Origin: Kistimonas sp964291485
GTDB lineage: Bacteria > Pseudomonadota > Gammaproteobacteria > Pseudomonadales > Endozoicomonadaceae
DNA: 64,000 bases
NCBI GenBank assembly: GCA_964291485.2
Contig: OZ220224.1
Location: forward strand, 930,001-994,000
Direction: 5' to 3'
Below the pieces are notes generated by a model. That model was not told the origin of the DNA and did not search any database. It was given only the letters and a program-made list of their open reading frames with translations. The position numbers were made by a program, and so were the translations under genes. Of the stretch, positions 50,916-58,145 are shown in pieces (positions within the stretch are counted from its first letter, which is position 1; each line of letters begins with the position of its first letter).

Positions 50916-51249
50916 GCAGGCGTCACCGTTTGCAGAATCGATGAAAGTGCTGCGCTGAGGTATCACTGCGCATTGCATGGGAAGCACGTAATAGTTAGCG
51001 AATGGAAACGTATAAGGTCGCACTTTGATCAATACATGCAGGATGCGCTGTGCGGAGTGCGTCAATAAAGACTACATTCAGGTTGTACGATAGCTCTACT
51101 ATGTCGCCTTTTGTGAAGTTTTGTGTCTTAAAGTGGTAGTTTGAATATTGAGACATGGTTCACAAAATGGAAGAATAGGGTGTAAGGGAAAACACATATA
51201 TCGATAGGGTCTGGACGTATAAGAACCGTTGAGTGAAGAGGGTGAAACA
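50916..51249 (+). promoter_or_regulatory. Upstream region of the major pilin gene
   Basis: These 334 bases contain no gene. They presumably carry the pilin promoter. AGAGGG, seven to nine bases before the ATG at 51250, is a strong ribosome binding site. No operator was recognised. Confidence 0.4.
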
Positions 51250-51804
51250 ATGAGAGAAGGGTTGAAAAAGTTTGTGTTGGCAATGGCAATCGGTGGTATC
51301 TCTGCCGGAGCTATAGCTGCCGACGATGGTGAAGTTGGCGATACTTCTGTTGGTAAGTTTGATGTTAAGTTAATTGTGCCTGGTAAGGTTGCTATTTGGG
51401 GGCTTAGAGATTTAGGTTTCACCACAGATGGTACACAAACTATTCAGGCGTGTGTTGCAAGTAGTAGCGCTAGTGTTCAATTCCTTGTTAATACGACCAA
51501 TAATTTCGAATTGAAAGATGGTTCAAGTAAGGGCGCAGACTATACAGTAACACTCGCTGAAAAGACTGGTAATGGTATCCAAACTGAAACTTGGGGAACT
51601 GGCGGATTGAATAATAATCAACCGTCACCAATCAACTTTTCTGTTGCTGGTGCTACTGTTCCCAATGGTGGTACTGACGGTCCTATAAATACTCCTTGTT
51701 CAGGGAGTGATTACACCATTGATGTTGGTGTTACAGTCTCTAATGCCTCTACGACAGATGGTACATACACAGATAATGTGACATTAACAGTATCTGCAAT
51801 ATAG
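51250..51804 (+). CDS. Probable major pilin
   Basis: This 184-residue exported protein has a signal peptide (KKFVLAMAIGGISAGAIAA, cleaved before DDGEV). The mature part is a single version of the C-terminal domain shared by the larger proteins of the locus. It starts FDVKLIVPGKVAIWGLRDLG, has cysteines in IQACVASSS and NTPCSGSDY, and ends TDGTYTDNVTLTVSAI. The single-domain size, a strong ribosome binding site, AT-leaning codons unlike the neighbours, and a terminator before the usher gene are all what is expected of an abundant fimbrial subunit. An upstream in-frame TTG (51229) is less likely as the start. Confidence 0.78.
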   Translation: MREGLKKFVLAMAIGGISAGAIAADDGEVGDTSVGKFDVKLIVPGKVAIWGLRDLGFTTDGTQTIQACVASSSASVQFLVNTTNNFELKDGSSKGADYTVTLAEKTGNGIQTETWGTGGLNNNQPSPINFSVAGATVPNGGTDGPINTPCSGSDYTIDVGVTVSNASTTDGTYTDNVTLTVSAI

Positions 51805-51822
51805 TCAGGTGATGGAGCATTG

Positions 51823-51863
51823 AGGCGTGTAGTGTAAGTGGCAATCCAGCTACACGCCTTTTT
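51823..51863 (+). terminator. Terminator or attenuator between pilin and usher
   Basis: AGGCGTGTAG (51823-51832) and CTACACGCCT (51850-51859) form a perfect ten-base stem followed by TTTTG. It lies 18 bases after the pilin stop and just before the usher start. It would let only part of the transcription reach the usher gene, keeping pilin in excess. Confidence 0.88.
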
Positions 51864-51889
51864 GTATTTTTCCCGTGCTCAGAGAATCA

Positions 51890-54427
51890 ATGTATATACT
51901 GCAAATTAAAAGACATTTCCGAAGACACATTGGTTCTTTCGTTTGTCTTCCATTTGCGGTTTCCTGTGCTATATCTCTGCAAGCTAAAGAGCCTGTTTTT
52001 CTTGCGCTTAATGACGCGCCTGCAGGTTTTGAGGATTTGGCTGCTCCGCAGCGATCTCTAATTGATATTTATTATGGCAATCGTTATTTAACTTCCCAGA
52101 TTGCCACTTTTAGTCCGCAGATGATTCGTCTGTCTGATCCTGCGGCAGTGGTGCGCCTGATCGGTAATATTAATGATCCGTCATTGATTGAAGCTACCTT
52201 GAGAGGCGAGCTGGAAACGCACAGTAGTGATGTTTGTTCAACTCAGAATTCAAAAGACTGTGGCCTGTTGGATCCAGTGGTTGCAGGCGTTATCTTTGAT
52301 GAAAATCGTTTCCGTCTGGATATTTTCGTTAATCGTCGTTTCCTGCTGACAAGAGATGCAGAAGTGCGGAAATACCTGCCACCGTCAGATGCTGGTTTGT
52401 CCTTGTTGCAGAACGTTAGTGGTGCATGGTCCGGTTCCGATGCTGCTGATAGCGATGATGATTACACACTAAGTGGCCTGAGCCAGTTTGCTTACCGTGA
52501 AAACAGTCTTTACTTCAACTGGGATTACACCAAGAACCAGCACTTTCAGGTGAATGACCTTTATGGTCGTCGTAACTTCGAAGGTACTGAATATAATGCT
52601 GGCATTGTAGGCAGCAGTGCTTTTGGATTGAGCTTTACCTCTGACCGGACGCTGCTGGGCGTACGGGTCGCTTCTTCAGATAATACCCGGGAAGATACGG
52701 ACTACACCGGAGGTACGCCTCTGGATGTTTTTCTGCCTACGCGTGGCCGGGTAGAAATCCGCCGGGATGATCGTCTGATCACCTCCTACTTTTTCGAGGC
52801 CGGCAGCCAGCAGCTGGATACTTCGTCATTTCCTTCCGGTGCTTATGACATTGAAATCCGGATTCTGGATGAAGGCGGCAACGAAATCAGTCGCGAAACC
52901 CGTTTCTTCGCCAAGCAGTTTCAACTGCCACCGGAAGGTGAATGGCAGTATTTTGCAGAAACCGGCCGGGTATTGGATCGCAATAGTGGCGATACCCTGC
53001 CAACGTCCACTGAGCAGTGGCTGACCCGTGCGGGCGTCAGCCGTCGTCTGGCGGATACCCTGGCGGGTACCCTCTCCATGGCGGCGACCAATGATGACAG
53101 TCTGGTGGAGTTCGGCGTTTTCAACCTGGGCTACCTTTACGAACTATCGCCTTCCGTCATGCTTGCGGAGAACGGGGATTATGGGTTTAACCTGATTACC
53201 CGGTTGCGTTATGGGCAGGTGTCCACCAATGCCAGTTATCGCCGCCTCTGGAAAGATGATGATACGACGACCACAACCGAAGATGAGACCGATCGTCCCT
53301 CCCTGCTGGGCAGCGCTTTTGAGCAGAGCAATGTCTCGGTCAGTTTTCCTTTTATCACCGGCACCATGAGCTATCGCTACAGCGACAGCCGACAGGATGA
53401 TGGCGACACCACACGCACCCATGCTGTGGATTACCGGGTCAATATGTTCCGTACTTCCGATTATGATATCGATATGAGTGTGGGGCTCAGCCGTTCCGGT
53501 GATACGGATGTGGCTCTGATGAGTTTTGAATTCCGGCTGCGTGATGACCGCTGGACCTGGCGCGCCACACCACGGGCGGAATACCGGGATACCGCCGGTG
53601 ACATTGACCGTACAGAAAACCTGCGTCTTGCGGCCAGCTGGGATGATCGGGATACCTTTGACAGTACGGTTCGCGCCGATGTCGGTGCAGAAGCCGGTTC
53701 CGGGAATGAGCGTTATGATGCCCGTTTGCAGGTCGGAAACAGCTGGGGCCGCGGTGACCTGAACCTGAATCATGTCAGCGGCGAGACCGATTCCACCACC
53801 TCTTATTCCGCCAGCTTCAGCACCAGCTTCCTGACGGATGGCGACAATCTCGCCGTGGGTGGGGAACGTCAGGCGGAGAGTGCCTTGGTCCTCAATGTTG
53901 ACGGTAACGAAGGGGATATCTTCGATGTGAAGATTGACGGCCAGCGTCGTGGTTATGCTGTCGTTGGTAGAGCTTCGGTGATTCCGCTGTCACCTTACCG
54001 TCAATACCGGGTGAGTCTTAGCCCCAGTGCTTCCACTCTGTACGATTTCGATGAACGCGAGCGGACCGTGACGCTGTATCCTGGTAACGTCGTATCAATG
54101 GATTATGAGGCGATTGCCCTGAAACTGCTGTTTGGCCGCCTCCTGTTCAGTGGTGAGCCGTTGACGGATGTCAGGATTAATGGTGGACTCTATCCCGCGC
54201 AATCCGATGATATGGGATTGTTCCAGCTGGAAAGCCGCGCTGACACCGGCTCCATTAATGTCGAGCTGGATAATGGCTGGCTCTGCAGTGTGCCCGTCCC
54301 GACACCGGATAGTGGTTATGTGCAGCAAATGGGAACCATTGATCTGGCGAATGCGGACTGTTCGCCGGTGCTGGAAGGCCAGATGGCGATCAGCAAGAAT
54401 GAGGTAGAACCGGCACGGACGCAGTAA
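51890..54427 (+). CDS. Outer-membrane usher, CS1/TcfC-like
   Basis: This protein of about 845 residues resembles ushers of the alternative (CS1/CFA-I) chaperone-usher type. A basic N-terminus and signal peptide precede the periplasmic N-domain (EDLAAPQRSLIDIYYGNRYL). The barrel and plug region shows LPTRGRVEIRRDDRLITSYF, followed by SSFPSGAYDIEIRIL and FFAKQFQLPPEGEWQYFAET, motifs I associate with TcfC/CooC ushers. The C-terminal part includes YDFDERERTVTLYPGNVV, a SGEPLTDVRINGG fold and cysteines near the end. The ATG at 51890 is preferred to the GTG at 51875. It lies between the pilin and two more shared-domain proteins. No periplasmic chaperone is recognisable nearby. Confidence 0.85.
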   Translation: MYILQIKRHFRRHIGSFVCLPFAVSCAISLQAKEPVFLALNDAPAGFEDLAAPQRSLIDIYYGNRYLTSQIATFSPQMIRLSDPAAVVRLIGNINDPSLIEATLRGELETHSSDVCSTQNSKDCGLLDPVVAGVIFDENRFRLDIFVNRRFLLTRDAEVRKYLPPSDAGLSLLQNVSGAWSGSDAADSDDDYTLSGLSQFAYRENSLYFNWDYTKNQHFQVNDLYGRRNFEGTEYNAGIVGSSAFGLSFTSDRTLLGVRVASSDNTREDTDYTGGTPLDVFLPTRGRVEIRRDDRLITSYFFEAGSQQLDTSSFPSGAYDIEIRILDEGGNEISRETRFFAKQFQLPPEGEWQYFAETGRVLDRNSGDTLPTSTEQWLTRAGVSRRLADTLAGTLSMAATNDDSLVEFGVFNLGYLYELSPSVMLAENGDYGFNLITRLRYGQVSTNASYRRLWKDDDTTTTTEDETDRPSLLGSAFEQSNVSVSFPFITGTMSYRYSDSRQDDGDTTRTHAVDYRVNMFRTSDYDIDMSVGLSRSGDTDVALMSFEFRLRDDRWTWRATPRAEYRDTAGDIDRTENLRLAASWDDRDTFDSTVRADVGAEAGSGNERYDARLQVGNSWGRGDLNLNHVSGETDSTTSYSASFSTSFLTDGDNLAVGGERQAESALVLNVDGNEGDIFDVKIDGQRRGYAVVGRASVIPLSPYRQYRVSLSPSASTLYDFDERERTVTLYPGNVVSMDYEAIALKLLFGRLLFSGEPLTDVRINGGLYPAQSDDMGLFQLESRADTGSINVELDNGWLCSVPVPTPDSGYVQQMGTIDLANADCSPVLEGQMAISKNEVEPARTQ

Positions 54428-54448
54428 CGCAGTATCCATAGGGGTAAG

Positions 54449-55423
54449 ATGTCGGTCATCAGCACTATCCATGCACTGAGGGTTAACCTGCGGCTATTGT
54501 TGTCGCTGGTCTTCCTGCCGATGTCTGCACATGCGTTTATCGAATTCACCGGCGCCAACGCGCCGCAGCTACTGCTCGCCAATGAGCCCAATGAAGCAAT
54601 CTCCTACCAGTTCACCGTTACCTTTCGCGCTTACTGTAACAGCGGCTGTACAGGCCAGGACTATCGTATAGCGCTATCCGATAATGACCCGGGACCTGCT
54701 CAAAGCCCCAGCACCAGCGTGCCGGAAAGTTTCGTAGTGACCGATTTGCAACAGTATGCAACCTTCGCCAGTTTTCAGCAGGGTGGTAACAGTACAACGA
54801 TTCCTTTGGGGGGCTGGACGCCGGAAAACATTCTGGCGACGACCACGAATGGCTCTGTTACAGGAACGGGGACGTTGCAGTTGTCACGGTCAGCCCTGAT
54901 GGCCTTGGGGACGGGGAATCATGAACTGCGTTTCTGGGTGACGGGCGAGGACACCTACGGGACTCGTCATTATGACGTTCAGGAAGTAGTCGTAGATGTG
55001 GTGGTTCCGACCCAGGTCAAGATCAGTGGTCTGGAAGATGTGCTGGTTACCACGGATAACAGTACGCAGAGGTGGTATCGAAAAGATATGCAGTTCTGTG
55101 TTCATGTCGCAGGCGCCACTGCTGATCAACGACAGTTTGCGATTGCCTTTGACAGTAAGAATGCCAGCGGTTCACCGTTTCAGCTTGAGTCAGGTGCCGG
55201 TAACGGTATTACCTATAACCTCCGTTTCAGAACTACCTCCGAAAGCTGGCGCAATATATTCAGTGATGGTGAGCTATCCCAGTCGTTTACAGGGCATATC
55301 GACGAAGATTGTAATTTTGGTACGAACAGCACAATCCGTGTCCGTGTTGTCAGGAGCGAAGCCGATGCGGCGTCAAGCGGTACCTACCAGGATACCATGA
55401 CGCTGACGGTTCGCGCCTTGTAG
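54449..55423 (+). CDS. Exported two-domain pilin-like protein D
   Basis: This 324-residue protein has a signal peptide (LRLLLSLVFLPMSAHA). The N-terminal domain contains a cysteine pair (RAYCNSGCTGQDYRI), and the second domain is of the shared type. The second domain begins VVVPTQVKISGLEDVLVTTD, has cysteines in MQFCVHVAG and DEDCNFG, and ends SGTYQDTMTLTVRAL. The gene starts 21 bases after the usher stop, so it is probably in the usher operon. By position it could be the tip adhesin, as the gene after the usher often is in CS1-type operons. Confidence 0.73.
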   Translation: MSVISTIHALRVNLRLLLSLVFLPMSAHAFIEFTGANAPQLLLANEPNEAISYQFTVTFRAYCNSGCTGQDYRIALSDNDPGPAQSPSTSVPESFVVTDLQQYATFASFQQGGNSTTIPLGGWTPENILATTTNGSVTGTGTLQLSRSALMALGTGNHELRFWVTGEDTYGTRHYDVQEVVVDVVVPTQVKISGLEDVLVTTDNSTQRWYRKDMQFCVHVAGATADQRQFAIAFDSKNASGSPFQLESGAGNGITYNLRFRTTSESWRNIFSDGELSQSFTGHIDEDCNFGTNSTIRVRVVRSEADAASSGTYQDTMTLTVRAL

Positions 55424-55682
55424 TGCTGACATGCCAAAATCTTGATTCAGAGCACGAATTGACGATCCGCCAATTGATCTGAATCGTCCGGTTTCAAGTG
55501 GCTTGCCGGTAGAATGTTATCGGAAAGTCTGAAATCCTTGCGGGTTGCCATCTATCCGATTACATCTGCGATTGCCCCTTCCTGGTTACAACTTCCCTAA
55601 TGATTTAAATCTTTTCCTGTCGGCAGGTTTGGTCTGTGACGTTTTTAAGCGTTAGTCAGACTTAATAATGAAAGTTTGATGT

Positions 55683-56612
55683 ATGTGCACAATGCGGCAA
55701 TGGCGCAGTGTCTGTCTGTGCTGTCTGATCGTCGTATGTTGGTTGCCCTTGAACGCATTGGGCGCCTTTTATTTTGATCGTGACCTGGTGGAAATAGAGG
55801 TTGATCTGGATAACGCCTCCGACACGATCAACAAAACCATCACTGTCACTTTCCTCTCATCATGCCAGCTAAGCAGCTGTGGGTGGGCGTATTACCAGGA
55901 CTACCGCATGGGGGTTTCCAATCGCTCCATGGGAGACGGTGAGTGGGGCGGCAGGCCGGACCTTGATCAGTCTGGAGGCGAGGATTTTCTGTCACGCGTT
56001 GTCTATCGGAACAGGGAAATTTATCCAGATCGCAATGGTTGGTCAAAGTTGTTTGAGCTGCCCAGGGAAGATGCTCGCTGGCTGGATGCAGAGTTCGATA
56101 TCCGCCTCAATAAAAGTGGTCTGATGTCGCTTAAGCCGGGCGAAAGTCGATCCTTCTATATCATCGGGTTGGATGATGAGAGTACCCGTTTCCGAGATAC
56201 GCTCGAAGTTCGCGTTATCCGTAAAGGAAATACCAAGGTAAAGATCAGCGGCCTGGAAGATGTGGCGCTGGATCAGCAAACCCTGACCCGCACGATGACA
56301 TTTTGTGTTTATGTCTCCGAGAACGGCTGGTATCGGTTGAAAGCTTCCAGTCAGGCAGGGGCCGCTGCCAACTTGTTTCAGTTGACCAACCGTGCCGGCG
56401 TGTTTGTGGATTATCAGCTGGACTTCCGGCGCTGGGGCGGGATCAACTGGCAGCCAATGGTGCCGGATACTTTCTATAACGGCTATGGCTACTGGCTGGA
56501 AGACTGTGGGGGCCGCACTAACGCGTCATTCCGGGTGTCAGTCCCTGTACCGCCGAGGCAAAGCGGCGTGTACCAGGATACCGTCACGGTTACTGTAGAG
56601 CCCTTGTATTGA
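55683..56612 (+). CDS. Exported two-domain pilin-like protein E
   Basis: This 309-residue protein has a signal peptide (VCLCCLIVVCWLPLNALG) and an N-domain similar to that of protein D (SSCQLSSCGWAYYQDYRMGV against YCNSGCTGQDYRI). The shared C-domain starts TKVKISGLEDVALDQQ, carries MTFCVYVSENG and LEDCGGRTN, and ends SGVYQDTVTVTVEPLY. Proteins D and E are evidently duplicates. A 259-base gap without a gene separates them. Confidence 0.72.
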   Translation: MCTMRQWRSVCLCCLIVVCWLPLNALGAFYFDRDLVEIEVDLDNASDTINKTITVTFLSSCQLSSCGWAYYQDYRMGVSNRSMGDGEWGGRPDLDQSGGEDFLSRVVYRNREIYPDRNGWSKLFELPREDARWLDAEFDIRLNKSGLMSLKPGESRSFYIIGLDDESTRFRDTLEVRVIRKGNTKVKISGLEDVALDQQTLTRTMTFCVYVSENGWYRLKASSQAGAAANLFQLTNRAGVFVDYQLDFRRWGGINWQPMVPDTFYNGYGYWLEDCGGRTNASFRVSVPVPPRQSGVYQDTVTVTVEPLY

Positions 56613-56700
56613 ACGTTGGTCGGTTGCCCGGAGCAATTCACAGAATCTTGGCTATGCTCTGTCTCACGTTAGCTGTAACGCATGGAGATAAGGGGCATAC

Positions 56701-57060
56701 ATGGCAAAAACGCTTTATGACGAGCTTAAACGCATCGGTATTGATGATGCGCTGGCACACCAGTTGGATAAATCACTGGATCCGGAGCATGTTGCGACAA
56801 AACAGGATCTGGTGGTGATGCAGGAAACCATTTTACAGGTTCAGTTCAGGACGGAGAACGCTATAGGTGATTTGCGGGATGAACTACGAGATATGCGTGG
56901 TGAGATCAAAGATATCCGTGGAGAAATCAAGGTCGTAGAAGCGGGCTTGAAACTCGAAGTGGCGGCAATTTCCCGGCAATTCTGGATCACATTCGGTGGA
57001 CTGATCACAACGATTCTGAGCGTCTATCTGGTGAACTGGTATTTCCATACCCTGGGTTAG
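56701..57060 (+). CDS. Coiled-coil protein with C-terminal membrane anchor
   Basis: This 119-residue protein has a helical N-terminus (TLYDELKRIGIDDALAHQLD), a coiled coil with a repeated heptad-like motif (RDELRDMRGEIKDIRGEIKV) and one C-terminal transmembrane helix (WITFGGLITTILSVYLVNWY). The layout resembles the DUF1640/CCDC90-like small proteins found in bacteria, function unknown. It lies between pilin-like protein E and the DUF11-type genes; a role in the surface system is possible but not shown. Confidence 0.7.
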   Translation: MAKTLYDELKRIGIDDALAHQLDKSLDPEHVATKQDLVVMQETILQVQFRTENAIGDLRDELRDMRGEIKDIRGEIKVVEAGLKLEVAAISRQFWITFGGLITTILSVYLVNWYFHTLG

Positions 57061-57323
57061 TTGTCTTGCGTAAAGTGTGATGAACCTGTTGCCCATGCTG
57101 GATGAGGCATTGTGGGCAAAGGTTCAGGTTTTTGTCAGGAACTATTTTCTTTTTGTAGATCCGCTCTTAGTGGGTAGTTTGTCTTTTATAGGGATTATGC
57201 GTAGTCGATTAAACTTTTATTTAAGTTATTGCGGTTTTTGACGATAGGCTCCCGCATTTAGGCGGGATAGGATGTTTCCCATTAGTGTAAAGACAGTCAA
57301 TAAAGAGTAAGTGGGGCAGACCA
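57061..57323. other. Intergenic region upstream of DUF11-like genes
   Basis: These 263 bases contain a TCCCGC/GCGGGA hairpin at 57250-57267 without a U-tract, and AT-rich sequence suitable for a promoter. No gene is supported. Confidence 0.35.
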
Positions 57324-57812
57324 ATGAGTAAGATAACTGAGAGGATAAAAGCTGTTTTTCTGACAGCGTTATTGACGACTGCAGCCACGGCCAATGCAGA
57401 TGCCTTGGAAAGTCACATGAGTGCGTGGCTGGTCAAGCAGCAAGAAAATAAAGAAGTACTCAAGCCGGCAGGTGAAGCCGGTCCGGGGGATATCATTGAA
57501 TATCGGATGACCTACAAAAATACACAGGCATCCCCACTCTCCGCTTTAACCATCTCTGTGCCGGTTCCGGACAACACAACCTATATTGAAGCGTCCGCAA
57601 AAACACCGGTGAAAAGCCAGTTTGAAGCCAGTATTGATGGCGGCAAAACCTGGGAGCAGGAACCCATCAAGCGGTTACGAAAAACTGCAGAGGGTAAGCT
57701 ACGGATGACGGCGGTTCCGATCTCGGAATACACCAATATTCGCTGGCAAGCAGAGAATCCTATCCAGCCTGCAGAGCAACAGGAATTTACCTACCGGGTT
57801 CAGGTGAAATAA
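57324..57812 (+). CDS. Small exported DUF11-like protein
   Basis: This 162-residue protein has a signal peptide (AVFLTALLTTAATANA) and one immunoglobulin-like repeat of the DUF11 type (GDIIEYRMTYKNTQASPLSA, then ISVPVPDNTTYIEAS, ending QQEFTYRVQVK). Such repeats form stalks in surface and secreted proteins. It is the smallest member of a run of three DUF11-like genes and may be a partner or assembly factor for the larger two. It lacks the conserved features of a PapD-like chaperone. Confidence 0.75.
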   Translation: MSKITERIKAVFLTALLTTAATANADALESHMSAWLVKQQENKEVLKPAGEAGPGDIIEYRMTYKNTQASPLSALTISVPVPDNTTYIEASAKTPVKSQFEASIDGGKTWEQEPIKRLRKTAEGKLRMTAVPISEYTNIRWQAENPIQPAEQQEFTYRVQVK

Positions 57813-58145
57813 CCAAACGTTTACTACCTGAATCTGAATGTGTCAGTCGCTCTGTTAAGGAACCATTCAGCTTACATTGATTTAATGATGGTGTAGATGC
57901 CCTGTTTACGCCTGATAGGGCTGAATGCCTGACAAATAATGAATGTTTTCCTGACTCCTGCCTTTTCTAAAAAGGCGGGGTGGCTGCTTATACGCTGAAA
58001 GCGTTCCGGTGAACAGCCATCATGACAGGTCGGTCGTTGCCATGGCTGTGCTTTGTGCGGAATGACATGTCGTAGAAACGATCAGCGTACTGAATTTTTT
58101 AATAACCAACTGATGATCTGATCTTTCGAGAGGATAGATAACCTG
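57813..58145. other. Intergenic region between DUF11-like genes
   Basis: These 333 bases have no gene. GCCTTTT/AAAAAGGC at 57960-57976 forms a short hairpin that could terminate the small DUF11-like gene. GAGAGGATAG, about 12 bases before the next ATG, is a plausible ribosome binding site. Confidence 0.4.

Noticed and set aside
53144..53773. 209-codon minus-strand frame
   Set aside because: It is antisense to the usher gene, with Ile/Thr-rich shadow composition and no recognisable domain.
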